A DNA stretch of 13,933 nt. Origin: Thermoflexales bacterium. Its GTDB lineage: Bacteria; Chloroflexota; Anaerolineae; Fen-1058. Positions 6,428-13,861 of this stretch are shown piece after piece. Each line of letters begins with the position of its first letter. Position 1 is the stretch's first letter. The notes below the pieces were generated by a model. The model worked only from the letters and a program-made list of their open reading frames with translations, did not search any database and had not been told where the DNA came from. The stretch is taken from assembly GCA_016931085.1 (NCBI GenBank), contig JAFGFO010000341.1:1-13933 (forward strand). Direction: 5' to 3'. The translations under genes were made by a program, and so were the position numbers.

Positions 6428-8794
6428 ATGTTCAACACACAACGATACGCACACTATATATCTGGCCTGGTTCTGTTCTTATTGCTCGCATCGAGCGGGG
6501 CGGCGACGGCCGGGCCCGGCGCTCCACCCCAGCAGGAGCCGCCGCCGGCCCAGGCCACGCTCGACAAGATCGCGCCCTGGGTGCTCGAGCACACGCCGGC
6601 CGGCGCCCAAGCCGAATTCCTGGTCGTTCTGGCCGAGCAGGCCGATCTGCGGCATGCCAGGCAACTGGGCGGCAAGCTGGAAAAGGGGCGCTACGTGCGC
6701 GACGTGCTGTGGGAAAAGGCCCGCGCCAGCCAGGCCCCGCTACTCGAGTGGCTGGTGGCGCGGGGGATTGAGCACCGCTCGTACTACATCGTCAACATGA
6801 TCTGGGTCAAGGCCGATCGCAGCGTCGCGCTGGCGCTCGCCTCTCGCCCGGACGTGGCACGCGTCGAGGCCAATCCGCAGATCGCAAATCTCGAATCGCA
6901 AGTTGCAAATAGCAAAGCGCAACTCGAGGCAGAACGCGTGAGCCATCCACCCTTCACCAGGATTGAGAACGATGGCAGTGTGAGTCTTGAAACCTCATAC
7001 CTTAAACCTGAAACCGTCTTCGCCATCGCCGGCGTGGAGCCAGGGATCGCGTACGTGGGCGCGCCGGAGGTGTGGGCGATGGGCTATAGCGGGCAGGGCA
7101 TCGTGATCGGGGGGCAGGATACCGGCTACGATTGGGATCACCCGGCGCTGAAGGCGCAGTATCGCGGCTGGGACGGCGCGACGGCCAGCCACGATTACAA
7201 TTGGCACGACAGCATTCACGCCGGCGGCAGCACCTGCGGCGCCGATTCACCCCAGCCTTGCGACGACCACAGCCACGGCACGCACACGATGGGCACAGCC
7301 GTGGGCAGTGACAGCGCCAATAACCAGATCGGCATGGCGCCTGGCGCGCAGTGGATCGGCTGCCGCAACATGAACCAGGGCGTGGGCACGCCGGCCACCT
7401 ACCTGGAGTGCTTCGAGTTCTTCCTGGCCCCCTACCCTATCGGCGGCACACCCGCCCAAGGCGACGCGGCCAAGGCGCCCGACGTGACGATCAATTCGTG
7501 GACGTGCCCGCCCAGCGAAGGTTGTGCGTGGGGCATCCTCCAAAGCGCCGTCGAGGCGCAGCGCGCGGCCGGCATCATGACGGTGGTCTCGGCCGGCAAC
7601 GCAGGATCAGGCTGCTCGACGGTGACAGAGCCGCCGGCGATTTACGACGCGGCCTACACGGTCGGCGCGCTCAACACAGGCAGCGACACGATTGCCAGTT
7701 TTAGCAGCCGCGGCCCGGTGACGATCGACGGCAGCTCGCGGGCCAAGCCCGACATCGCCGCGCCGGGCACCGATACCCGCTCCAGCTTGCCGGGCACAGG
7801 CTACGGGCTGAAAAGCGGCACCTCGATGGCCGGGCCACACGTCGCCGGGGCCGTCGCCCTGCTGTGGTCGGCTCGCCCCGAGATCAAGAACCAAATCGAC
7901 GCCACCGAGCACATCCTCAACCAAACGGCTCACCCCATTGCGTCCACCGCTTGCAGCAGCGCGGGGTGGCCCAACAACGTCTATGGTCACGGCCGCTTGG
8001 ATGTGAAGGCCAGCGTCGAGCGAGCGCTGACGCCGCTCACCTGGAGTGGCGCGGCGAGCTCTGACTGGGACGTGGCCGCCAACTGGACCCCGGCCCGGGC
8101 GCCAGACTATACCGACAACGTCATCATCCCCGGCTCACTGCCCATCACGGCCACCTGGCCGGCCATAACGGGTACGGCGGCCTGCCATAACCTCACCCTC
8201 CAGGCGGGCGCTCGGCTGAGCCTGGTCGGACAAAGCCAGTTGACAGTGGGGGGAGTGGTATCCAACAGCGGCAGCCTGATCCAAACCAGGCCGGTCGAGG
8301 TAACCGGCAAAGCGGTCGAGTTTACAGCCATCGGAGACGGTGCGAACAACTCGCGCTACCTGGGCCTGGTCATCACCCCCACGGCCAGCATGGGCGACGT
8401 CCAGGTCAGTGTGCGGGGAAACCAAAGCTGTGGTGACAACGGCACGCAGCTCCAGGCTGTGCAGCGCTGTTATGAAATCAGCCCCACCCATTCCGTCGCC
8501 GCCACCATCACGTTCTACTACAGCTCCGTCGAAGCCAATGGCAATCTCACCCCGACCGTCTACCATTGGAACGAAAGTGGCCACGAATGGGAAGCGCTCA
8601 ATCCCACGCTCAATGGCAGCCAGGGCGATGCACTGTGGGTGCAAGCCGTAGTCAGCGACTATTCGCCGTTTAGCCTGAAGAATTCACCCGTCCCCACCAC
8701 CATCACGCTGAGGACAGTGACACAGGCCGGCTCGAGCTGGTTGAGCGAGTTGCGGCGTTGGATCGCGCAGTTTTACAAGATGCGACTGAACTAA
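6428..8794 (+). CDS. Secreted subtilisin-like S8 serine protease, bacillopeptidase F-like
   Basis: This 788-aa exported endopeptidase starts with a signal peptide (1-28, hydrophobic 11-23, AATA cleavage region). An inhibitor-I9-like propeptide follows (about 60-150). Residues 152-198 look like a foreign low-complexity insert. The catalytic domain (about 205-520) has D231 in GGQDTGYDWDHP, H283 in HSHGTH, oxyanion N391 in SAGN, and S466 in GTSMAGPH. The HDYNWHD segment (255-261) resembles bacillopeptidase F-type subtilisins. Past about 540 is a beta-rich region with a WSGAASSDWDVAANW start, as in many bacterial surface proteins, then a module of unknown fold. The C-terminus is basic with no obvious anchor. 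The ATG fits the signal peptide well but lacks a Shine-Dalgarno sequence. It diverges from malQ and converges on the GH123-like gene. All active-site residues are present, so it is likely active. Confidence 0.93.
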   Translation: MFNTQRYAHYISGLVLFLLLASSGAATAGPGAPPQQEPPPAQATLDKIAPWVLEHTPAGAQAEFLVVLAEQADLRHARQLGGKLEKGRYVRDVLWEKARASQAPLLEWLVARGIEHRSYYIVNMIWVKADRSVALALASRPDVARVEANPQIANLESQVANSKAQLEAERVSHPPFTRIENDGSVSLETSYLKPETVFAIAGVEPGIAYVGAPEVWAMGYSGQGIVIGGQDTGYDWDHPALKAQYRGWDGATASHDYNWHDSIHAGGSTCGADSPQPCDDHSHGTHTMGTAVGSDSANNQIGMAPGAQWIGCRNMNQGVGTPATYLECFEFFLAPYPIGGTPAQGDAAKAPDVTINSWTCPPSEGCAWGILQSAVEAQRAAGIMTVVSAGNAGSGCSTVTEPPAIYDAAYTVGALNTGSDTIASFSSRGPVTIDGSSRAKPDIAAPGTDTRSSLPGTGYGLKSGTSMAGPHVAGAVALLWSARPEIKNQIDATEHILNQTAHPIASTACSSAGWPNNVYGHGRLDVKASVERALTPLTWSGAASSDWDVAANWTPARAPDYTDNVIIPGSLPITATWPAITGTAACHNLTLQAGARLSLVGQSQLTVGGVVSNSGSLIQTRPVEVTGKAVEFTAIGDGANNSRYLGLVITPTASMGDVQVSVRGNQSCGDNGTQLQAVQRCYEISPTHSVAATITFYYSSVEANGNLTPTVYHWNESGHEWEALNPTLNGSQGDALWVQAVVSDYSPFSLKNSPVPTTITLRTVTQAGSSWLSELRRWIAQFYKMRLN
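6881..7020 (+). repeat. Low-complexity tracts in frame inside the protease gene
   Basis: 6881-6922 reads as variants of ATCGCAAATC / GTTGCAAATAGC and encodes IANLESQVANSKAQ. 6983-7015 reads as GTCTTGAAACCTCATACCTT and AAACCTGAAAC and encodes the SLETSYLKPET region. The second tract is the reverse complement of the wording near 6281-6311 (shared TTAAACCTG). Together they add about 47 residues between the propeptide and the catalytic domain without breaking the frame. Confidence 0.55.
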
Positions 8795-8798
8795 AACC

Positions 8799-8818
8799 GA
8801 GTTTTTCAGAAAAAACTC
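8799..8818. terminator. Two-way terminator between convergent genes
   Basis: GAGTTTTT (8799-8806) pairs with AAAAACTC (8811-8818) around the loop CAGA. It begins 4 nt after the protease stop codon and lies 8 nt beyond the end of the convergent GH123-like gene. The T- and A-runs within the stem let it serve both strands, although the stem is short and AT-rich. Confidence 0.55.
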
Positions 8819-8826
8819 CAAGCCCC

Positions 8827-11775
8827 TCAACGTAGGATGAGCGGCAGGTACAAGTCAAAGTGGGGCCAGAACGCCAGGTTAGACAACCCCAGCCACGCTC
8901 CGGTCGCGTTCTGCGACTTGAGCGCAAAGTAAACCGTCTGGCCAGAGTAAGGCAGCACCGCCGTGTAACTACTGGCGGTCCCGGGCAAGGTATCGGTGAT
9001 GAGATTGGCGGCAGCCCAGTTCGCCTCGTCGATCGCCGCCAGGGAGTAGCGCAAGGTCGTGGTAACGGCCTGCGCCACCGGCGTCCAACCCAGCGTGGCG
9101 GTGAGCAGGCCACTGCCGGTCACTACCTGGCTCACGCCCAGGTCAGCCACAGCCGGCAGGCGGACGGTGATCAAGTCCTCCTTGCGCAGCTCGTCGCTCC
9201 CTCCGGCGTTGCTCACCCGCAGCCTGACGGAGTAGACCCTGGCCTGGTTATAGGTATGGCTTGGATTTTGCTCGGTGGAATCAACACTGCCATCATCGTC
9301 AAAATCCCATTCCCACCCGCTTGGCCCATTGGTCGAGGCGTCCCTGAAATACACCGTCAGCGGCGCCACGCCACTCGTCGGGTCAGCCGTAAAATTGGCC
9401 GTAGGGCCGGCCGCCTCGACATCGATATAATTCAACATGGTGTATTCGTCAAAGATGCCCATCGCCATCGTCAGCTTGTTGTCGGAAACGAGCACCGGCT
9501 GGGTGCGAACCATGTAGGAATTGGAAGGCGTTGTTGCCTCGTCGTTGATAAAGCTGATCCCCTCGATGACGATCTTGTGATGTGAGTACGTCCTCCCCTG
9601 CCAGCCGACCGACACGGTCACGTTGTACTGGCCGTTGGGTAGGTCGAACTCGAAGGTGGCGGGCCGGCCCCAATCCGAATAGATGATGCTCCGTTGCAGC
9701 TCGTTAGGCCCGCTGTCCAGGTAACGCGCCATCCAGTTCGCATCAGGCGAGCTGTACCAGCCATAGCCGAGCGTCCCGTCGTAATCGTTCCAGCCGATTT
9801 TCACGTAGCTCTTGCCGTTCACCACCAGCGGATCGGCGGTGGGCTGGCCGGCGGGGTCCTGGAAGTTGATAGAGTAATTGCCCGGCGGGCCCTCGGCGCG
9901 GGGATGGGTGATAGGCGGCTGGATGTCGGGAATTTGGGCGATTTCGCCGCCGAGCTTGGCGCCGATCAGCCGGCGCAGATTGTACATAAACTCGCTGTTC
10001 CGCGTGTAGCTGGTCAGGCCCGTGATGATCTTGTCGGCCTGGGCGTCGGCGGCGTTTAGCTGGTCCACTTCGGGCCGGCCGCCGGCCAGGAGATACAGGT
10101 ATTCGTAATCCTCCAGGCTGTCGCGCATCAACTCGAAGCGGATGGAGGGCACGAAGCGGTGACCGTTGGAGCCGTAGGGGATCGGCGAGTTGCTTTCCGA
10201 GGGCGGGTAGAGCATGAAGGTATCGCCGTTGTGATGGTCCGTCATCGGGTCGGTCCAAGGATTACTGTCCCAGTCATTGAGCGAATAGTAAGCCAGTCCG
10301 CGCAGGCGATACTTCCACAGAAACCAGCCTGTCAGCTTGCTCTCGACGCCGGGGTGATCCAGGGTGATCGGGTTGAAATAGGGCGGGCGCGTGCCGTGCA
10401 GAAAGTACACCCAGCTCTCTTCGCCGTGATCCCTTTCGCGCTGGTGAGACACGGCCGGAGAATAGTTGTTGAGCACCGGCAGCCAGATGTCGACGTGGGC
10501 GCCTGGCTGGTCATAGATTTCAGGGCGCGGCTCCTCAGACACCATCAACTTGAGATTGGGCGCGGCGGCGTGGGAGTACTGGGAATACCAGGCCACCGCA
10601 TCGTAATCGGCCAGGTCCTGGGGTTCGTTGGCAAAGTAGTGATAGGCCTCGTCCAGGTAACCCAGGCCGTTCAGATAATCCTGCATGGCAGTGACGTAGG
10701 CAAACCAGGCCAGGTTGTACGGAGACGTGGGGTTTTGCAGCCAGTCGCCTGCCCCCCGCGTGTGCCCGCAAAAGGGGGACGGGCGCTGGTCCTGGGAGGG
10801 GTCGTTGTGGGCAAAGGAAGCCGCCATGAAGGACGGGTAGCCGGCGCCGCCGTTGAACGGCGCGCTGAACTGCCCATCCAGCAGGCCGGCGCCAGCGATG
10901 TAACGCTGCGCCAGGTCCTCAAAACCCCAGATGCCGTAGGGGTCCGAAAGGCTGTGTGTCCCGCAGTCGTAAGTGATGAACGACTCGGCAAAGCTGCCGC
11001 CGCCCGTCAGGCCGCCAGGCCACAAGGGGCCCTTGGGCGTCAGGCGGTGGTCGATAAAGTACTGCTTGATGCCATCGACGTAAGCCCAGTACTCGGCGTC
11101 GGCGCCGGGCACGCTGTATTTTTCCAGGATAGCCTGGTACGAAAAGTTCATCTGGGACTTGACGTGCAGCGCGTCGGGGATGGCGAAATTAAAGACGTGC
11201 AGCCGGACGGGGATGCTGACCCCGCCCACGTGCGCGTTGCTCGTATAGTCGCCGGCGGCCGTCCCCGGCGGCACAAAGACGCTGAACCAAAAGGCCGTGT
11301 TTTGGCCGGCCGGCAGGGATAGCTGCGCGCCGTTTTCCAGCGGCCACAGCGGGTCGGGATAGGGGCCGGTGCGACCCAGGCTGTCGGTGGCCACGGCGAT
11401 GTTGACGTACTTGACCTGGTACAGCTCTGCCGTAATGCCGCCTCCGAAGGGGTCGAGGTTCACCGTGACGCTGCCTGCTGAGGCTGGCTTGACCACGAGC
11501 TGGAAAGGCTCGAATTCGTTTTGGGCCGCGTACAGCTTGATCTCTGAACCGGTGGCGCTGGGGACGGCCGCGTCCTGGAAAATGCGCTCGCTGGGCGGCG
11601 CCGTCCAGAATTGATAGGCCGAGGTTGACTGGCTGAGCCGGTAGGTGTACGGCTCCAGGTCCTCAGCCGGCAAGGCCGCCCCGCGCTGGGCAGGCAGCGC
11701 CGGCAAGAGCAGGGCCAGAAAGGCCATGGCAGCCAAAGACAAGCGAGATGTTGGCCGGATTCTTGGATTTTTCAC
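8827..11775 (-). CDS. Secreted multidomain GH123/DUF4091-like glycosidase
   Basis: This 982-aa exported protein has a signal peptide (about 1-32). The beta-sandwich and catalytic regions of the DUF4091/GH123 type span about 40-610. A malectin-like or galactose-binding domain lies at about 620-790 (from YSINFQDP to NYIDVEAAGP). A PKD domain lies at about 790-870 (GVAPLTVYF, WEWDFDDDG, PSHTY), an Fn3-like domain at 875-970, and the tail is YLPLILR. GH123 enzymes hydrolyse beta-N-acetylgalactosaminides with an adjacent Asp-Glu pair. Here the matching site reads YHYFANEPQD, with N383-E384 instead of Asp-Glu, so activity or substrate may differ. The GTG start at 11775 overlaps the stop of a small remnant ORF as GTGA, and only a weak GGTGA site precedes it, so translation may be coupled. 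Aromatic-LPL tails recur in exported Chloroflexota proteins (recollection). Confidence 0.82.
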   Translation of the reverse strand: MKNPRIRPTSRLSLAAMAFLALLLPALPAQRGAALPAEDLEPYTYRLSQSTSAYQFWTAPPSERIFQDAAVPSATGSEIKLYAAQNEFEPFQLVVKPASAGSVTVNLDPFGGGITAELYQVKYVNIAVATDSLGRTGPYPDPLWPLENGAQLSLPAGQNTAFWFSVFVPPGTAAGDYTSNAHVGGVSIPVRLHVFNFAIPDALHVKSQMNFSYQAILEKYSVPGADAEYWAYVDGIKQYFIDHRLTPKGPLWPGGLTGGGSFAESFITYDCGTHSLSDPYGIWGFEDLAQRYIAGAGLLDGQFSAPFNGGAGYPSFMAASFAHNDPSQDQRPSPFCGHTRGAGDWLQNPTSPYNLAWFAYVTAMQDYLNGLGYLDEAYHYFANEPQDLADYDAVAWYSQYSHAAAPNLKLMVSEEPRPEIYDQPGAHVDIWLPVLNNYSPAVSHQRERDHGEESWVYFLHGTRPPYFNPITLDHPGVESKLTGWFLWKYRLRGLAYYSLNDWDSNPWTDPMTDHHNGDTFMLYPPSESNSPIPYGSNGHRFVPSIRFELMRDSLEDYEYLYLLAGGRPEVDQLNAADAQADKIITGLTSYTRNSEFMYNLRRLIGAKLGGEIAQIPDIQPPITHPRAEGPPGNYSINFQDPAGQPTADPLVVNGKSYVKIGWNDYDGTLGYGWYSSPDANWMARYLDSGPNELQRSIIYSDWGRPATFEFDLPNGQYNVTVSVGWQGRTYSHHKIVIEGISFINDEATTPSNSYMVRTQPVLVSDNKLTMAMGIFDEYTMLNYIDVEAAGPTANFTADPTSGVAPLTVYFRDASTNGPSGWEWDFDDDGSVDSTEQNPSHTYNQARVYSVRLRVSNAGGSDELRKEDLITVRLPAVADLGVSQVVTGSGLLTATLGWTPVAQAVTTTLRYSLAAIDEANWAAANLITDTLPGTASSYTAVLPYSGQTVYFALKSQNATGAWLGLSNLAFWPHFDLYLPLILR

Positions 11776-11876
11776 AAAATCACCGAGTGTTCAGTCGGGC
11801 ACACAGTGAATGCCCAGGCCCGCCATTTGCTCAATATGCTCATCAAAGCGGATGTGTCAACGATGAGATCGACCAT
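11772..11876 (-). pseudogene. Gutted PIN-domain (VapC-type) toxin remnant
   Basis: The ORF begins MVDLIVDTSAL, the classic PIN-domain N-terminus with its first acidic active-site residue, and overlaps the antitoxin 3' end by 20 bp as intact vapBC pairs often do. After about 11 residues it leaves the expected sequence and ends after 34 aa, against about 130 for a normal PIN toxin. In another frame the same DNA (11791-11850) reads RFDEHIEQMAGLGIHCVPD and a stop, which looks like a toxin C-terminus. An internal out-of-frame deletion of some 300 bp is the simplest reading. The shifted frame ends in a GTGA overlap with the GH123-like gene. No other active-site acid is left, so it cannot be a working nuclease. 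Confidence 0.6.
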
Positions 11877-12168
11877 GAGTATCCTCGACCAGGACCTCGT
11901 CTACATGTTCAGCATAATTCGTTCTCGGCGCGCCCGATTCGTCTGTGCCTAGCACATAAACCGTCTCCTGCTCGGCTACGGTGAACGCTCCGCACAATTC
12001 CCACGTGCGCGTCTGGATCAGATCAAACTCGTGCGCATAACATTCCAGCGCAGCCTGGACAATCGTAGAAACGTCCCGGTTACGACGTTTTGCCTCGCCA
12101 TATAACCATTGGTAGAGCACATCAGGAAGGACGATTTCAACCTGTCGCATGATTTGTTGTATCGTCAT
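11857..12168 (-). CDS. Ribbon-helix-helix antitoxin-like protein (VapB-type), toxin lost
   Basis: This 103-aa predicted DNA-binding protein has an N-terminal part (about 8-45: beta strand VEIVLP, then two helices ending STIVQAALECY) that fits a ribbon-helix-helix (CopG/MetJ-like) dimer domain. The C-terminal part (about 46-103) would be the toxin-binding arm and is not recognised in detail. Such antitoxins normally repress their own promoter and neutralise the toxin encoded next to them. GGAGGT (complement of 12175-12180) lies 6 nt before the ATG, and a strong promoter lies just upstream. The partner gene is reduced to a remnant, so this is probably an orphan that may still regulate its transcript, including the GH123-like gene. 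Confidence 0.65.
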   Translation of the reverse strand: MTIQQIMRQVEIVLPDVLYQWLYGEAKRRNRDVSTIVQAALECYAHEFDLIQTRTWELCGAFTVAEQETVYVLGTDESGAPRTNYAEHVDEVLVEDTHGRSHR

Positions 12169-12200
12169 TAAAACACCTCCAATCGGATCGCGCCCTCTTC

Positions 12201-12229
12201 ATTGTAGCACTTGGGAGCCTTCCAGTCAA
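12201..12229 (-). promoter_or_regulatory. Near-consensus promoter for the antitoxin operon
   Basis: On the minus strand, TTGACT (complement of 12224-12229), 17 bp and TACAAT (complement of 12201-12206) are each five of six consensus bases. The start would be near 12194, giving a leader of about 26 nt that contains the Shine-Dalgarno sequence. No separate promoter was found for the GH123-like gene, so this one probably drives it too. Confidence 0.7.
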
Positions 12230-12247
12230 CCTGCGCCACACCTCGCC

Positions 12248-13633
12248 TCACCGGCTGCTCTTGAAGCGGGCGACGCCGGCGGCGGTGAGGCGAAGGTACA
12301 GATCCCCATACTGCACGCTGGGCTCGATGTAGCTGCCCTCGATCCACTCGTTGAACGAATTGAGCAGGATAAAATCAGGTTGGGTGGGCAGGACATGCTC
12401 CCAGGCCTGGCTGTAATACGCCCCCTCCTGCCGGTCGCGGGCAAAGGCGACCACCCCCAGACGCGAGTCCGGCCCGTGGCAGGCGGCCGAGACCGAGTTG
12501 AGGTCGTTCCAGCCTGGCATCACGGTGCCCACCCACAACTTGGGCTGGCCCGTTCGCTCTTCCCAGTCCCGGACCCAGGCCGCCCAGCTTGGCGCCTTGG
12601 CCGGCGCGCCCGGGCAGCAGGCGTGATCGGTTTTATAGACGTACAAACCATCAAAGACCTGCAGATAGGCCGGCTCCAGCCCCTCTGCGATCCACCACGC
12701 GCTGTGGTCGGGGTCCACGGCGCCACGAATCCTTCCCCAGGCCTCGATCGCCGCCGCGTGCGCCCCACCCGCCCCCGGCACGCGCTCCATGCCGCTGAAC
12801 AAAATCACCGGCCTGCCGTCGATACGGAAGAAGCGCGCGTGCGCACCGTAGGTTGCGACGATGTAGGTCAACTGCTCAATCACGTCCTGCTGGCTAGCAC
12901 AACCCACGACGTGGCACAAAAAGTGAACGGTTGAGTCGAAACCGGCGGGAGAGCTGCTCAACACCTGGGCCAGGTTGGTATCGGTGCGGTCGCCGCGCCG
13001 GTACCAATGCACGACAAAGCCATCCAGGTTGGCTGCCCTCGCCTCGCCAATGTGACGCGCAATCACCGCCGCGTCGTCCGAGTTGTACGGCCCAGTCTTG
13101 GGCTGATCCGCGCTGGAGGTGCAGCCGCTGCTCCAGGTAGCAAGGTCGTACCAGGGATAATAGTTAGCCAGGACGAGGGGGGGCACCTGGGGATGGGCCG
13201 GATTGCTGAGCGGCGGCGTTGTCGCCGTGGCAGTCGGCTCTGAGACGGGCAGCGCCTCTGGAGGGGACGTCTCGCTCGCCTCTACTGCCAAGAGCGGCAG
13301 CGGCGTGCTGTTCGGCTGGGGCGCAGCCGTGGGAGACGACGTTAGTGTCGGGTTGGGAGAAGGGCTGGACGTCGGGCTGGGAGAAGGGCTGGACGTCGCA
13401 CTGGCGCTTGGGGAAGGATCAGGCGATGAAGTGACAGCCGGCGTCTCTGTCGTGGCGGCGAGTGAGGGCGAATTCGTGGGCGTCCCCGCGACGATAGCCA
13501 CGGCCGGGTGGTTCGTCACAGGCGGGCCAGGAGCAGGGTTCGCGTTGAGGCGAGCCAGGGCTAACCATGCGAGCAACAGGATGATGAACCATCCGTGTCG
13601 TTTGAGCGCCGCTTTTACTTGGAAGGAGTCCAT
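12248..13633 (-). CDS. Membrane-anchored GH99-like glycoside hydrolase on a Ser/Thr/Pro stalk
   Basis: This 461-aa protein has an N-terminal membrane helix (14-29), a Ser/Thr/Pro stalk (about 50-150) and a GH99/GH71-like TIM-barrel domain (about 153-455). Family-like segments are ANYYPWY (156-162), GFVVHWY (205-211), the IDGRPVILF strand (271-279), and the C-terminal SFNEWIEGSYIEPS (426-439). E429 and E432 keep the E-x2-E spacing of the GH99 catalytic pair, which in that family cleaves inside alpha-mannans by an epoxide-type mechanism. The substrate here is not certain. The ATG at 13633 lies inside the HicB-like gene (19-bp overlap) with no good Shine-Dalgarno sequence, so coupled translation is likely. 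Cysteines near 339-340 and 385 may form disulfides. Confidence 0.8.
   Translation of the reverse strand: MDSFQVKAALKRHGWFIILLLAWLALARLNANPAPGPPVTNHPAVAIVAGTPTNSPSLAATTETPAVTSSPDPSPSASATSSPSPSPTSSPSPNPTLTSSPTAAPQPNSTPLPLLAVEASETSPPEALPVSEPTATATTPPLSNPAHPQVPPLVLANYYPWYDLATWSSGCTSSADQPKTGPYNSDDAAVIARHIGEARAANLDGFVVHWYRRGDRTDTNLAQVLSSSPAGFDSTVHFLCHVVGCASQQDVIEQLTYIVATYGAHARFFRIDGRPVILFSGMERVPGAGGAHAAAIEAWGRIRGAVDPDHSAWWIAEGLEPAYLQVFDGLYVYKTDHACCPGAPAKAPSWAAWVRDWEERTGQPKLWVGTVMPGWNDLNSVSAACHGPDSRLGVVAFARDRQEGAYYSQAWEHVLPTQPDFILLNSFNEWIEGSYIEPSVQYGDLYLRLTAAGVARFKSSR
13355..13398 (-). repeat. 24-bp tandem repeat in the stalk coding region
   Basis: The unit beginning GGGAGAAGGGCTGGACGTCG occurs at 13355 and again at 13379 (period 24 bp, eight codons), nearly identical. 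It encodes the Ser/Pro/Thr stalk of the GH99-like protein. Copy-number change would lengthen or shorten the stalk without shifting the frame. Confidence 0.75.
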
Positions 13634-13800
13634 TGCTCGCCGTGCTCAAGCCGGTCGGCAATGACGCGCAACCCGATCGCCTGCACTCTGGCCTGGGCTT
13701 CTTCGGGTGTACGACCATACGCCAGTGCGCCAGGCACTTTTAATATCTCGGCCAACCAGCGGCCGTCTTCTTCTTGCTCGCACTCGACGGTAAAATTCAT
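13615..13800 (-). CDS. Solo HicB-like antitoxin-family protein
   Basis: This 61-aa protein begins NFTVECEQEEDGRWLAEI and continues with VPGALAYG and TPEEAQARVQ, the compact fold of the HicB/UPF0150 family. HicB proteins neutralise the mRNA-cutting toxin HicA and often repress their own operon through a C-terminal DNA-binding domain; that domain is absent here. No HicA double-stranded-RNA-binding-type ORF lies in the gene-free 118 bp upstream, and downstream is the GH99-like gene. The frame could start at a GTG at 13815, but the ATG at 13800 is preferred: GAGG lies 5 nt before it, and family members usually begin MxFTV. The 3' end overlaps the glycosidase start. It is probably a lone copy, and its role is unknown. 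Confidence 0.75.
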   Translation of the reverse strand: MNFTVECEQEEDGRWLAEILKVPGALAYGRTPEEAQARVQAIGLRVIADRLEHGEQWTPSK

Positions 13801-13817
13801 TCTGCCCTCTCTCACTC

Positions 13818-13826
13818 ATTATACCA
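13818..13826 (-). promoter_or_regulatory. Extended -10 promoter for the HicB-GH99 pair
   Basis: TGG plus TATAAT on the minus strand is an extended -10 element. No -35 box of quality lies 16-18 bp upstream. The start would be near 13811, about 11 nt before the ATG at 13800, giving a very short leader that still includes the GAGG site. Confidence 0.5.
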
Positions 13827-13861
13827 CATTGGGTATCTTTTCAGTAACTCAGCCTGCCTAT

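Noticed and set aside
10159..11322. Long open plus-strand frame (387 codons)
   Set aside because: It lies wholly opposite the GH123-like gene, has no recognisable domain, and such shadow frames are expected in GC-rich DNA.
12243..12293. 11-bp inverted repeat (TCGCCTCACCG / CGGTGAGGCGA) at the end of the GH99-like gene
   Set aside because: The loop is 29 nt, it overlaps coding sequence, and no T-run follows on the minus strand, so a terminator call is not supported.
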